Below are positions 1-8,928 of a stretch of DNA of 49,196 nucleotides, one piece after another. The translations under genes were made by a program, and so were the position numbers. The notes beneath the pieces are model-generated. The model made no database searches, was not told the DNA's origin, and saw only the letters and a program-made list of their open reading frames with translations. Position 1 is the first letter of the stretch. Each line of letters begins with the position of its first letter. This DNA comes from Bacteroidales bacterium UBA1223 (GTDB lineage Bacteria; Bacteroidota; Bacteroidia; Bacteroidales; P3). The stretch spans positions 45,062 through 94,257 of the forward strand of contig DBXB01000038.1 in the NCBI GenBank assembly GCA_002309155.1, in the 5' to 3' direction.

Positions 1-278
1 GCGTGTGGAAAGAGCGCATCAAGATGTTGAAGCCCTACCAGGTCAACGCTGCTCTGATGAAGAAGACCGGCAACCCGAAGTGCAAATTTATGCACTGCCT
101 GCCCGCCTACCACAACTTGGAGACCAAGGCTGGCCGCGATGTGTACGAGAAATTCGGTCTGAACGGTATCGAGGTCACCGAGGACGTCTTCGAGAGCGAG
201 AACAGCATCGTTTTCGACGAGGCTGAAAACCGCATGCACACCATCAAGGCTGTGATGGTTGCAACTCTTGGCGACTAA
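1..278 (+). CDS. argF: Ornithine carbamoyltransferase, C-terminal part
   Basis: This is the 3' end of a gene that begins before the window; about 91 residues are visible, ending in TAA at 276-278. The enzyme transfers the carbamoyl group of carbamoyl phosphate to ornithine to give citrulline, in cytosolic arginine synthesis. The segment KFMHCLPAYHN carries the family HCLPA(F/Y)H signature, whose Cys lies in the ornithine site. The tail ENRMHTIKAVMVATL is almost the same as the end of E. coli ArgF/ArgI. An anabolic role is inferred, because a catabolic arcB product would look similar and the upstream genes are not visible. A hairpin-rich spacer separates it from the next gene. Confidence 0.93.
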   Translation, partial: VWKERIKMLKPYQVNAALMKKTGNPKCKFMHCLPAYHNLETKAGRDVYEKFGLNGIEVTEDVFESENSIVFDEAENRMHTIKAVMVATLGD

Positions 279-287
279 CTAATTTAA

Positions 288-375
288 AATTTAAAATTTA
301 CAGATTAAAGGTTAAAGAGGCTGGCGTAACATTGTGTTGCGTAAGCACTTTAACCTTTAATCGTTAACCTTTATT
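288..375. repeat. Intergenic inverted repeat with AT-rich direct repeats
   Basis: A perfect 15-bp inverted repeat (gattaaaggttaaag at 303-317, its complement at 348-362) encloses a 30-nt loop. Inside the loop, 324-330 and 336-342 can pair with two G-U wobbles, which extends the hairpin. It is preceded by three aattta/aaattta units (about 288-299) and followed by another ttaacctttat unit. It could end argF transcription or act as a leader structure for the transporter; there is no long T run directly after the stem. Its TTAACCT units resemble those in other spacers of this window. Confidence 0.6.
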
Positions 376-378
376 TCT

Positions 379-1575
379 ATGTGGTTTGTCAACCTATTGA
401 CTAATGGCGGCGTTGGTAGCACCGTTCTGATGCTTTCTGTTTCTATTTTCGCAGGTTTGCTTCTCGGCAAACTGAAGGTGAAAGGCATCTCGTTGGGCAT
501 TACGTGGGTGTTGTTTGTCGGCATCGGACAGAGTGCTGTGGGGATTAGCTGTAACCATGACATGTTGCATATCATCAAAGAGTTCGGATTGATTCTTTTT
601 GTCACCGCTGTGGGTATGCAGGTTGGACCAGGTTTTTTCCGCTCGTTCAAAAAAGGTGGTCTGGGTCTGAACCTTATGGCTGCGGTTAATGTGGCACTGG
701 GTGTCGTCGCCACGGTGCTGGTGGCTAAATTCACCGGTGAGGAACTGACCGACATGGCTGGCGTTTATACTGGCGCCATCACAAACACTCCTGGTCTGTC
801 GGCGGCACAGCAGACTGTCCGTGACCTTGGCATGGGTGATGTGGCAGACCGACTCGCTAACGGCTATGCTGTTGCCTATCCTTTGGCTGTGGTGGGTATG
901 ATACTGTCATGTATAGTGTTGCGTCCATTATGCCGTGTGGACCTGAAGAATGAACCGACTTCGGATGTTAGCGCTGAGAACCAACAGGTGGGAAACGACA
1001 TACAGACTCCTAAACAGAGCAAAGTCAAACTGATTCCTATTTTTGTAATCATATCCCTTGGCATAGTGCTTGGCACCATACCTATCCCTGTGGGTATGTC
1101 GGCACCTGTCAAGCTTGGATTGGCAGGAGGCCCCCTAGTGGTGGCTTTGGTCGGTAGCTGGCTGGGAGTGAAGAAAGGCTGGTTCGGTACTGAACTGACC
1201 GAAAGTCACGGTGTGGCGATGCTCCGTGAGGTTGGAATAGCCCTTTTCCTGGCAGGTGTTGGACTAGGTGCCGGTGGTAGCTTTGTCGACACCATCAAGG
1301 CAGGCGGTTATATGTGGGTCCTTTACGGATTCATAATCACCATAGTGCCTCCACTGCTGGTGGGTTCTTTCTGCAGACTGGTGTTGAAAACCAATTACTA
1401 TACACTGATGGGTGTGATTGGCGGTATGCATACCGACCCTCCGACTTTGGCTTTTGCCAACAATATAGCTCCCGAAGGTTGCAAACTCCCCAATACGGGA
1501 TATGCCACAGTATACCCGTTGACAATGTTCCTCCGTATTTTTACTGCTCAACTTCTGGTACTTTGGGCGGTGTGA
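379..1575 (+). CDS. AspT/YidE-family transporter lacking RCK domains
   Basis: This 398-residue membrane protein consists of two related halves of about five hydrophobic segments each, the layout of the aspartate:alanine exchanger (AAEx; AspT, YidE, YbjL) family. Family-like segments are GITWVLFVGIGQSAVG, FVTAVGMQVGPGF and ITNTPGLSAA in the first half. The second half has a matching GIALFLAGVGLGAGG and a GGMHTDPPTLAFANN segment. Most relatives are about 550 residues and carry two TrkA-C (RCK) regulatory domains between the halves. Here only a polar linker of roughly 35 residues (around DLKNEPTSDVSAENQQ) occupies that place. The substrate is unknown; an organic anion or amino acid is likely from the family. 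It converges on the next gene with a one-base gap and no terminator. Confidence 0.85.
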   Translation: MWFVNLLTNGGVGSTVLMLSVSIFAGLLLGKLKVKGISLGITWVLFVGIGQSAVGISCNHDMLHIIKEFGLILFVTAVGMQVGPGFFRSFKKGGLGLNLMAAVNVALGVVATVLVAKFTGEELTDMAGVYTGAITNTPGLSAAQQTVRDLGMGDVADRLANGYAVAYPLAVVGMILSCIVLRPLCRVDLKNEPTSDVSAENQQVGNDIQTPKQSKVKLIPIFVIISLGIVLGTIPIPVGMSAPVKLGLAGGPLVVALVGSWLGVKKGWFGTELTESHGVAMLREVGIALFLAGVGLGAGGSFVDTIKAGGYMWVLYGFIITIVPPLLVGSFCRLVLKTNYYTLMGVIGGMHTDPPTLAFANNIAPEGCKLPNTGYATVYPLTMFLRIFTAQLLVLWAV

Positions 1576-1576
1576 C

Positions 1577-2836
1577 TCACTTGTCGTTGATGGCAAGTCT
1601 CAGCCGCTCCATGATATCGCGTTCCGAATCTGATACTTCTCCATCGGATGTAGCTATCTCCTGCAGACGTTCAAGGGTCTCTCTTGCGTTGTCGGGATTG
1701 TAGAATAGATAGTCTTCGTCGGTGAGGAAGGGTGTGCCTTTCTCTCCAAGCAACGTGAATAGCTCTTCACGATCATTGTCAGTGAGGTCGTTGATGTTGC
1801 GTATGGCGAGTGTCAGTGCTTGTTTCTCCTCTTCGGTGACAACGCCGTCGGCAACAGCGGTGGAGATGAGAAGTCTGGTGGCACGCATCAAATCGCTCTT
1901 CTCCTTGTATTTTCCTGTCTTGCCGATACTGCCCAGGAAACGGCTTATCCCTTTGATGTGGTCGTGAATGCCGTTGATTATTCTTGTACCGTTGTTCTCG
2001 AGATTGAGGATTACTTCGGGTGTCTGGTACGGGTCGACTAACACTCCCGTTCTATTCTCACCTGTCAGTATGTCTTTGTAGCTGAAGGTGTAACAGGGTA
2101 TCACTCTATGGTAGTATTCCTCCAAGGCGTTGTCCTCACCAATCTTGTCATGTATCAGTTCTAGATATGGCACTATCTCTTTGTCATAATTCTCTTTGTC
2201 GATGCCGTTGAAGTGGGTCACCATTCTCACAAGTGCTGAATCGTCACCTTTGCGACTCTCGATGACTGACTCTTTCAGTCCTTCGATATCGCCTTCTTTG
2301 CAACGGATCAGGACGGTCTCATCCTCTTTTACGATAGGCTGGAAGTAAGTGAGGGTTCCTATCTTGGTGCCATCATCGCTTGTGGTTATATCGCATTCCT
2401 CTTTTACTATAAAGACGGGTTGCTGCAAGGCGATGCGGTCCTTGTTGCGATTCAGAATGATGATGTTGTGGTCGACCTCCCGTCCTCCGTTTATCAGTTC
2501 GTTAACTTTTTTCTTGGTGCTTTCCATCAAACTCTCGGAGCCGGCTTTCGGCAGACTGTCGAAAGTCTCTATCAGACTTCGGTCGTCAAGGCGGTAATAA
2601 GGCTTGTCGGCGGTGGCTTCGTTGTTCTTTATTTCAAGGATACGCTGGGCTAAGGTGTTATCGACATAAGCTGAACGACTGGAGGTGTGGAACTCCACCC
2701 GCTGGGAGAATGCTTTGATATAGCAATAGTTGTGGCAACTAACCTTTGACGCATTGTCAATAATGATGCTGTTGAACTTGTTGGGTGATACTGCTTTGAT
2801 GATTTCTCTGAGTCTGTCGGTTGTCATTGTTCCCAT
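1577..2836 (-). CDS. Hypothetical protein with TerB-like C-terminal domain
   Basis: A 419-residue, soluble-looking protein without signal peptide or membrane segment. Residues about 1-290 match no family I recognise. The last 120 residues resemble the TerB/DjlA-type helical fold: an acidic segment with LLISTAVADGVVTEEEKQAL is followed by a second, related LQEIATSDGEVSDSERDIM. These two D-G-x-V-(T/S)-x-x-E units are the usual metal-binding type of TerB-like domains. The start codon lies 33 bases after the ABC-F stop, so it is probably the last gene of a rarA, ABC-F, terB-like operon. TerB-like domains occur in stress and envelope-linked proteins, but no specific role can be assigned here. Confidence 0.65.
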   Translation of the reverse strand: MGTMTTDRLREIIKAVSPNKFNSIIIDNASKVSCHNYCYIKAFSQRVEFHTSSRSAYVDNTLAQRILEIKNNEATADKPYYRLDDRSLIETFDSLPKAGSESLMESTKKKVNELINGGREVDHNIIILNRNKDRIALQQPVFIVKEECDITTSDDGTKIGTLTYFQPIVKEDETVLIRCKEGDIEGLKESVIESRKGDDSALVRMVTHFNGIDKENYDKEIVPYLELIHDKIGEDNALEEYYHRVIPCYTFSYKDILTGENRTGVLVDPYQTPEVILNLENNGTRIINGIHDHIKGISRFLGSIGKTGKYKEKSDLMRATRLLISTAVADGVVTEEEKQALTLAIRNINDLTDNDREELFTLLGEKGTPFLTDEDYLFYNPDNARETLERLQEIATSDGEVSDSERDIMERLRLAINDK

Positions 2837-2869
2837 ATATGTTTGATGGTTTTTGAAATCGTGATTAAA

Positions 2870-4687
2870 TCAATTTATTATCTCGTCAAGCTCGAGCCAT
2901 CGCATCTCTTTCTCGTCGAGTTCCTCGATAATCTGTCCTATACGCAAAGAGGCTTCGGTGATTTTTTGATTGTCGGCGGGGATGTCTCCACTGAGCAGCG
3001 CCTCCAGTTCCGTCTTTTCCTTGGTGAGCGATTCAATCTCTTTGGAGAGAGTTTCATATTCCCGTTGCTGTTTGTATGTTGCTTTCTGACGGTCGTTTCG
3101 GTTGCGTTCATATCGTGGTTTCTCTTCCTTGCGGGATTTCTGCTCGCTTTGCTCTCGTCGCCGCCGTTCTTCCATATATTGGCTGTAGTTGCTGTGGTAG
3201 TCGCGAATCTTGCCGTTGCCCTCAAACACGAACAAGTGGTCGATGATGTTGTCCATAAAACTACGGTCGTGGCTTACTATGACCAGACATCCTTTGTAGC
3301 TGATGAGAAATTTTTCCAGGATGTCTAATGTATATACATCCAAATCGTTTGTGGGCTCGTCGAGGATTAGGAAGTTGGGGTTGGCTATGAGAATTTTTAG
3401 CAGGTAGAGCCTGCGTTTCTCGCCACCACTGAGGTTGCCGAAATAGTTGTATTGGGTCGCATCGTCGAAACCGAAATAGGATAGGAATTGGTGCGCTGAC
3501 ATCTCCTTGCCGTTGTCGAGTTCGATACTCTCAGCGACATCGCGTATGATTTCTATCACCCGCTGGTCGTCCTTGGCTTGGAGTCCGCTTTGTGTGTAGA
3601 ATCCAAATTGTATGGTCTGTCCGACAATAACCCTGCCGCTGTCGGGACGTATCTGTTCGGTCAGGATGTTGAGGAAAGTGCTTTTGCCTATTCCGTTGGG
3701 GCCTACGATGCCTATTTTCTCTCCTTTCTTGAAGGTGAAGCTGAAATCGTCAATCATCTTGCATCCGTCGAAACTCTTGCAGATGTTGTACAGCTCCAGA
3801 ATTTTGCCACCTATGCGTTCGGTTTTCACTGTCAGTTCGGGACGCTTATCCTCGAAACGGGTGTGGGCTTTCTGCTCCAGTTCGTAGAAGGCATCAATAC
3901 GGGCTCTGGCTTTGGTGCCTCGGGCTTGAGGCATTCGCCGCATCCATTCCAGTTCGGTACGGTACTGACTCTTTGCTTTCTCCACTTCGGCACGTTCGTT
4001 GTATTGCCTCTCGTTCTTCTTGTCCACATAATAGTCGTAGAGTCGTATGTTGCTGTCGGCAGAGTTACTGCGACGGTAGTGGTAGAGCTGGCTGTTGTCA
4101 AGTTCTATGATGTCTTGGCAGACATTGTCGAGAAAATACCTGTCGTGGGTCACCATCAGTATGGCTAGACGTTGCTTGCCGAGAAAGTCTTCCAACCATT
4201 CTATCATCTGTATGTCGAGATGGTTGGTGGGTTCGTCGAGTAGCAGGAGATTGGTGTCGTCGATAAGGATGCGGCTCAGCGCTACTTTCTTCTGTTCGCC
4301 ACCACTGAGAGACTCCATATCCCTGTCCATCAGGCGGTCTACATCCAAACGTGAGAGCACTTCGTTGACTTTCTGCTCAAAGTCCCATATCTCCACCGTT
4401 TCGGGACGCTCTGACGCCTCGACGAAACTCCTGACAGTTTGATGCTTGTGGAATTCTGGATTCTGAGGGAGATAGGCAAGTTTGACATCGTTGCGGAAAG
4501 TCACCGTGCCACTGTCGGGCAGTTCCTTTCCGGTGATGATATTCAGCAGGGTACTCTTGCCATAGCCGTTTCTGGCTATTAGGGCGGTCTTCTGTCCGGC
4601 GTTGATACCAAAGCTGATGTCGTCGAACAACAGTTTGTCGCCGAACGACTTGGATAGGTTCTCTATGGTAAGCAGGGCATCGGCCAT
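2870..4687 (-). CDS. ABC-F family ATPase, Uup-like
   Basis: A 605-residue cytosolic protein with two ATP-binding cassettes and no membrane domain, the ABC-F architecture. Cassette 1 has a Walker A at residues 38-46 (ARNGYGKST), signature LSGGEQKKVALSR and Walker B LLLLDEPTNHLD. Cassette 2 has GPNGIGKST, LSGGEKRRLYLLK and FLILDEPTNDLD. A charged linker with arginines joins the cassettes, and the last 90 residues form a Lys/Glu/Arg-rich coiled coil as in Uup. ABC-F proteins act on the ribosome or on DNA intermediates; the C-terminal coil favours a Uup-type member over EttA. The first Walker A begins with Ala rather than Gly, which I believe is common in Bacteroidota members. It lies 17 bases downstream of rarA, on the same strand. 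Confidence 0.9.
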   Translation of the reverse strand: MADALLTIENLSKSFGDKLLFDDISFGINAGQKTALIARNGYGKSTLLNIITGKELPDSGTVTFRNDVKLAYLPQNPEFHKHQTVRSFVEASERPETVEIWDFEQKVNEVLSRLDVDRLMDRDMESLSGGEQKKVALSRILIDDTNLLLLDEPTNHLDIQMIEWLEDFLGKQRLAILMVTHDRYFLDNVCQDIIELDNSQLYHYRRSNSADSNIRLYDYYVDKKNERQYNERAEVEKAKSQYRTELEWMRRMPQARGTKARARIDAFYELEQKAHTRFEDKRPELTVKTERIGGKILELYNICKSFDGCKMIDDFSFTFKKGEKIGIVGPNGIGKSTFLNILTEQIRPDSGRVIVGQTIQFGFYTQSGLQAKDDQRVIEIIRDVAESIELDNGKEMSAHQFLSYFGFDDATQYNYFGNLSGGEKRRLYLLKILIANPNFLILDEPTNDLDVYTLDILEKFLISYKGCLVIVSHDRSFMDNIIDHLFVFEGNGKIRDYHSNYSQYMEERRRREQSEQKSRKEEKPRYERNRNDRQKATYKQQREYETLSKEIESLTKEKTELEALLSGDIPADNQKITEASLRIGQIIEELDEKEMRWLELDEIIN

Positions 4688-4704
4688 TTTAGAAACTTAG
4701 TTTC

Positions 4705-5958
4705 TTAATACCCATATTTGTCTTTCCAACGCCATTTGAGCAATTTGCGGGTCTCGTTCTCCCGTGCATTGTCACCAGGCTCGTAGAATGTTGTCCCCGC
4801 CAGTGTGTCTGGCAGGAATTCCTGTTCTACGAAATTGCCTGTATAGTCATGGGCGTATTTGTATCCGTCGCTGTAACCGAGCTCTTTCATGAGTTTTGTG
4901 GGGGCGTTGCGTATATGTAGAGGCACGGGCAGGTCTCCAGTGCGCCTGATGGCTTGCTGCGCCTTCTGCAATGCGACGTATGTGCTGTTGCTCTTGACGC
5001 TGTTGGCGAGATAGATGGCGCATTGTGATAGTGTGATACGACATTCGGGGTATCCTATCTTGGTGACAGCTTCGAAGCAGGCGTTGGCGAGCAGCAGGGC
5101 GTTGGGATTGGCGTTGCTAATGTCCTCGCTGGCGAAAATCAGCATGCGACGGGCAATGAAAACAGGATCTTCCCCTCCCTCTATCATGCGTGCCAGCCAA
5201 TAGACGGCGCCGTTGGGATCACTGCCTCTCATCGATTTGATGAATGCACTGATGATGTCGTAATGCATCTCCCCCTGACGGTCGTAGAGTGCGAGATTCT
5301 TTTGAATGACCTCGGTGACCTTGTCGTTGGTTATTACGATGTTTTTACTTTTGTCACGGTTCACCACCAGTTCAAAGGCGTTGAGGAGTTTCCTTGCGTC
5401 TCCGCCACTGAGTCTCAGCAGAGCTTCATCTTCTTGGACATCTATGGTGTAGCCCTGGGTGGCGTAATGTGCAACGGCGGCACTGATGAGTTGCTCCATA
5501 TCCTCTTTGCCGAATTCCTTGAGGACGTATATCTGGCATCTCGACAGAAGGGCTGAGATGACTTCGAATGATGGGTTCTCCGTGGTGGCGCCGATAAGGG
5601 TGATGATGCCCTTCTCGACGGCTCCAAGCAGAGAGTCTTGCTGTGATTTGTTGAACCGATGAATCTCGTCGATGAACAGTATGGAGCCCTCCTCTTTTTT
5701 TGCCTGCTCTATGACATCGCGTACATCCTTCACGCCACTGCTTATGGCGCTCAGGGTGTGGAAGGGGCGGTTGAGGGTCTGACTTATGATCATCGCCAGA
5801 GTCGTCTTGCCGACTCCTGGAGGCCCCCAAAAAATCATTGATGGTATCTGGCCACTTTCGATAAGGGTACGCAAGACGGCTCCCTGCCCTACAAGGTGTT
5901 GTTGCCCGATATAGTTGTCGAGCGTTGTGGGACGTAATGTTTCGGCAAGTGGAGTCAT
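4705..5958 (-). CDS. rarA: Replication-associated recombination protein A (AAA+ ATPase)
   Basis: A 417-residue cytosolic AAA+ protein (RarA/MgsA, the Mgs1/WRNIP1 family), related to clamp loaders, that acts at stalled replication forks. It has Walker A GPPGVGKTT at residues 45-53, Walker B ILFIDEIHRF, and the sensor segment LIGATTENPSF. The family-specific C-terminal part follows, with YWLARMIEGGEDP and RRMLIFASEDISNANP, corresponding to the tetramerisation region. Length fits the family (about 420-450). It is the first gene of a probable three-gene unit with the ABC-F and TerB-like genes. No clear promoter box was found in the repeat-containing spacer upstream. Confidence 0.95.
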   Translation of the reverse strand: MTPLAETLRPTTLDNYIGQQHLVGQGAVLRTLIESGQIPSMIFWGPPGVGKTTLAMIISQTLNRPFHTLSAISSGVKDVRDVIEQAKKEEGSILFIDEIHRFNKSQQDSLLGAVEKGIITLIGATTENPSFEVISALLSRCQIYVLKEFGKEDMEQLISAAVAHYATQGYTIDVQEDEALLRLSGGDARKLLNAFELVVNRDKSKNIVITNDKVTEVIQKNLALYDRQGEMHYDIISAFIKSMRGSDPNGAVYWLARMIEGGEDPVFIARRMLIFASEDISNANPNALLLANACFEAVTKIGYPECRITLSQCAIYLANSVKSNSTYVALQKAQQAIRRTGDLPVPLHIRNAPTKLMKELGYSDGYKYAHDYTGNFVEQEFLPDTLAGTTFYEPGDNARENETRKLLKWRWKDKYGY

Positions 5959-6050
5959 TATGCGGACTGTGGCTCTTTAACCTTGACTACAGATACAATA
6001 AACAAGATCCAATAATTCTGTAACCTTTAAACTGTAACCTGTAACCTTTA
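5959..6050. repeat. Spacer with GTAACCT heptad repeats
   Basis: The 92-bp spacer between queA and rarA contains three copies of GTAACCT, at 6020-6026, 6034-6040 and 6041-6047, plus a ctttaacctt unit near 5974. The repeats directly follow the queA stop codon on its coding strand. They resemble the units at 348-375, 32873-32900 and 33465-33485. No stable terminator hairpin is visible. Confidence 0.6.
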
Positions 6051-7106
6051 CTAAATGATCAGCATGGCGTCGCCGTAGGTGTTGAATTTGTACTTCTCTT
6101 TGATGGCGACTTGGTATGCCTGCATCAGGAATTCATATCCTGCAAAGGCGGAAACCATGATGAACATTGACGACATGGAGGGATGGAAATTGGTGACCAT
6201 CATATCGGCAATAGTGAAGTTATGGGGAGGATAGATGAATTTGTTGCTCCATCCGTCATAGGGACTGACTTTACCAGGGATGGTGACGGCCGTCTCTATG
6301 GCTTTCATGGTCGTTGTTCCGATGCAACAGACTTTGTGGCCGGTACGCTTTGCTTCATTTATCATGTCGCAACAGGTGGCGTCGATGTGCATCTCTTCTG
6401 AATCCATGCGGTGTTTGCTGAGGTCCTCGACCTCGATGGCTTTGAAGTTTCCTATGCCGGCATGGAGGGTCAGTTCAGCCCATTTCACATCTTTTATCTC
6501 GAAACGTTTCATCAGTTCCCTGCTGATATGAAGTCCGGCGGTGGGTGCGGCTACGGCACCTTCCACCTTGGCGTAGATGGTCTGATAGCGTTCCTTGTCT
6601 TCGTTGGTTATGTCGCGCAGAGCCCTCAACTCTTCTGGCAGGGGAGTCTGACCCATGCTTTTGATGATGTGAATGAATTCATCGTGGTTGCCATCGAACA
6701 GGAATCTGATGGTACGGCCACGAGAAGTTGTGTTATCAATAACTTCGGCGACAAGCGACTCGCTGTCTCCAAAGTAGAGCTTGTTTCCGATGCGGATCTT
6801 TCTTGCTGGGTCAACCACCACATCCCATAAACGAGTCTCTGGATTGAGTTCTCGGAGCAAGAAAACAGTAATCTGTGCTCCTGTCTTCTCTTTGGTTCCT
6901 TTTAGGAGTGCAGGAAAGACCTTGGTATTGTTGACTACCACCACATCGTCGGTGTCGACGTAGTCTATAAGGTCCTTGAACAATTTGTGCTCTATCGTTT
7001 GTTTGCTGCGGTCGAGAACCATCAATCGGGCCTCGTCACGCAGTTTGGAAGGTCTCTCGGCGATAAGTTCTTTTGGGAGGTTGAACTTGAACTGAGAAAG
7101 CTTCAT
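6051..7106 (-). CDS. queA: tRNA preQ1(34) S-adenosylmethionine ribosyltransferase-isomerase
   Basis: QueA transfers and isomerises the ribosyl part of S-adenosylmethionine onto preQ1 in tRNA, giving epoxyqueuosine, the penultimate product of queuosine synthesis. The protein is 351 residues with the chosen start. Visible family segments are VVNNTKVFPALLKG, LWDVVVDPARKIRIGNKLYF, EGAVAAPTAGLH and VTNFHPSMSSMFIMVSAF. The reading frame extends eight codons further (to 7130), but I chose the internal ATG because the known Bacteroides proteins begin MKLSQFKF exactly there. It follows truB with a 150-base gap that contains its own promoter (7188-7217). It belongs to a gene order conserved in Bacteroidota: ftsX, DUF3098, uppP, truB, queA. 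Confidence 0.95.
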   Translation of the reverse strand: MKLSQFKFNLPKELIAERPSKLRDEARLMVLDRSKQTIEHKLFKDLIDYVDTDDVVVVNNTKVFPALLKGTKEKTGAQITVFLLRELNPETRLWDVVVDPARKIRIGNKLYFGDSESLVAEVIDNTTSRGRTIRFLFDGNHDEFIHIIKSMGQTPLPEELRALRDITNEDKERYQTIYAKVEGAVAAPTAGLHISRELMKRFEIKDVKWAELTLHAGIGNFKAIEVEDLSKHRMDSEEMHIDATCCDMINEAKRTGHKVCCIGTTTMKAIETAVTIPGKVSPYDGWSNKFIYPPHNFTIADMMVTNFHPSMSSMFIMVSAFAGYEFLMQAYQVAIKEKYKFNTYGDAMLII

Positions 7107-7187
7107 CGTTGAATATAAGGTGTTTATCATAAGGTGATGTTATTGTTCACACAAAGCGGTGTCTGACCACTTCAAAACGAAGTTTTG

Positions 7188-7217
7188 CAAAGATACGTTA
7201 TTCGGAGCCCCTTGTCA
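7188..7217 (-). promoter_or_regulatory. Promoter for queA
   Basis: On the minus strand TTGACA (7212-7217) is followed by 17 bases and TATCTTTG (7188-7195), matching the Bacteroidota pattern of TTG upstream and TAnnTTTG at -7. The predicted transcription start near 7181 leaves a leader of about 75 nt before the queA ATG at 7106. This also argues that queA can be expressed apart from the upstream uppP-truB transcript. Position and spacing are read directly; activity is inferred. Confidence 0.65.
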
Positions 7218-7257
7218 AGTGATTTAACTATTTTTAACCCTTTTTGACCTCTATAAA

Positions 7258-8079
7258 TTAACCGTTGCTTAAAGATAGAAGAGGGGAATAGGTTGGGTTG
7301 TCGGGGGTGAGTGTCGTTTCAATATCTTCAATGCTTAATGCGTCGTCGACACGATAGTCACCTATCTTCACCCTTCTCAACTTGCTGAGGAAGGCACCTG
7401 AACCGACAACTAAGCCGAAATCGCGTGCCAGACTTCGGATGTAGGTGCCTTTGCTGCAGGTGACACGAAAATCTATCTGAGGCAACCCCGGCGGTATCTC
7501 ACCTTGCGGATTCTTGTAAAGGTCTCGAAGTCGACCTTCGGCGGGCGCTGAAATTTTAATCTCGTTTTCTGATACTGATGCCGGGCGATATTGAGATATC
7601 TGGAAGTCATAGATAGTTATCTTCTTGGGTGCTATGTCTGCCACTGAGCCGTCACGTGCTGAGAGATAAGCTCTCTTGCCGTTGATCTTTACAGCTGAAA
7701 ACATGGGTGGCACCTGCTCCTGTTCTCCAACAAAGGACTGGCGTGTAGTCTCAATCAGTTCTGGGGTGATATGGTTGAAAGGCAGAAGATGGTCAACGGC
7801 TTGTTCCAGGTCGTAGCATGGAGTTGTGGCGCCCAAGACCATGGTGCCACTGTATTCTTTTATGCCCTGCTGAAGCTCTTCTATCTTTTTGGTGGCATTA
7901 CCCACACAGATGAGTAACAGTCCGCTGGCAAGGGGGTCGAGGGTTCCGGCATGACCTATCTTGAACTTTTTGAGTCCAAAATTGCGACGCAGTTGCCATT
8001 TTACTTTGTTGACAACTTGGAAGGAAGTCCATTGCAGAGGCTTGTCGACGGCAATAACGAGTCCGACTTTTTCTGCCAT
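7258..8079 (-). CDS. truB: tRNA pseudouridine(55) synthase
   Basis: TruB isomerises uridine 55 in the T-loop of tRNAs to pseudouridine. The 273-residue protein contains the catalytic motif GHAGTLDPLASGLL with the nucleophilic aspartate at residue 48. Other family segments are AVDKPLQWTSF at the N-terminus, VPPMFSAVKINGKRAY in the middle and CSKGTYIRSLARDFG. The C-terminal RNA-binding extension is shorter than in E. coli (314 residues), as is usual in this phylum. Its start lies seven bases after the uppP stop, so the two genes are almost certainly cotranscribed. Confidence 0.96.
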   Translation of the reverse strand: MAEKVGLVIAVDKPLQWTSFQVVNKVKWQLRRNFGLKKFKIGHAGTLDPLASGLLLICVGNATKKIEELQQGIKEYSGTMVLGATTPCYDLEQAVDHLLPFNHITPELIETTRQSFVGEQEQVPPMFSAVKINGKRAYLSARDGSVADIAPKKITIYDFQISQYRPASVSENEIKISAPAEGRLRDLYKNPQGEIPPGLPQIDFRVTCSKGTYIRSLARDFGLVVGSGAFLSKLRRVKIGDYRVDDALSIEDIETTLTPDNPTYSPLLSLSNG

Positions 8080-8086
8080 GAGTTGC

Positions 8087-8923
8087 TTAGAAGATATAGG
8101 GGAGGACGATAGCCAGAAGACTCACGATTGCGCAGTAGACGGCGAACCAAATGAGTTTGCCTTTCTTGACAATGTTGATCATCCACTTGCAGGCCAGACA
8201 TCCTACCACGAAAGCGGCGGCAAAGCCGATAAGCAGGGGGAAGGTCCCGATAGTGGCTCCGCCAGTTGCCGCCTCGCTGCCATCGAGCAGGTCTTTTGCA
8301 TCTAGCAGGGCTTCGCCAAGAATTGGAGGAATGACCATGAGGAATGAGAACTGGGCGAGACGTTCTTTTTTGTTGCCCAGCAGAAGTCCGGTGGCGATGG
8401 TGCTTCCCGATCTGGATAATCCAGGCAATACGGCACAGGCTTGCGCTATGCCGATAATGAAAGCGTGCATTGGTGATATCTTCTCACGCTGACGAGGCTT
8501 AGCGAAATAAGAGAAGGTGAGTAATAATGCCGTCAGCATCAGGCAACATCCGACGATGAAGAGGGAATTGCCGAAAATAGATGCCGATGTCTCGGGATTG
8601 AAAATGGCCTCTACCTTGTCTTTCAATAACACTCCGACAATACCGATGGGTATCATTGAGATGATGATGTTGAAGGCATAACGGGTGCCTTCGTTCCATT
8701 TGAACTTGAAGAGGTCTTTGAAAATCCAGACAATCTCTTTCCACAGAATACAACAGGTGCTGAGTACTGTGGCGACGTGCACTGCGATATTGAACGATAG
8801 GTTTGCCTCACCGTCAACGCCAAATAGCGCTGAACCGATAGTGAGATGTCCGCTGCTGCTTACGGGCAGATATTCGGTGAGACCTTGAACTATTCCTAAT
8901 ATTAACGCCTGAAACCAGTCCAT
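8087..8923 (-). CDS. uppP: Undecaprenyl-diphosphatase
   Basis: This is the BacA/UppP integral membrane phosphatase. It dephosphorylates undecaprenyl diphosphate on the outer face of the cytoplasmic membrane, which recycles the lipid carrier for peptidoglycan and surface glycans and gives tolerance to bacitracin. The protein is 278 residues with about eight hydrophobic segments. The two signature regions are present: VQGLTEYLPVSSSGHL (Glu17, Ser22-24, His26) and VLPGLSRSGSTIATGLLLG. It is preceded by a 14-bp intercistronic hairpin and followed by truB after seven bases. Confidence 0.96.
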   Translation of the reverse strand: MDWFQALILGIVQGLTEYLPVSSSGHLTIGSALFGVDGEANLSFNIAVHVATVLSTCCILWKEIVWIFKDLFKFKWNEGTRYAFNIIISMIPIGIVGVLLKDKVEAIFNPETSASIFGNSLFIVGCCLMLTALLLTFSYFAKPRQREKISPMHAFIIGIAQACAVLPGLSRSGSTIATGLLLGNKKERLAQFSFLMVIPPILGEALLDAKDLLDGSEAATGGATIGTFPLLIGFAAAFVVGCLACKWMINIVKKGKLIWFAVYCAIVSLLAIVLPYIF

Positions 8924-8928
8924 TTCTT

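Noticed and set aside
2870..4687. Walker A with Ala in place of the first Gly in the ABC-F protein as a sign of a dead cassette
   Set aside because: The GK(S/T) core, signature and Walker B are intact, and I recall the same substitution in related Bacteroidota proteins.
7107..7187. Leader of queA as a possible preQ1 riboswitch
   Set aside because: No preQ1-type pseudoknot layout or A-rich tail could be recognised; only weak stems are present.
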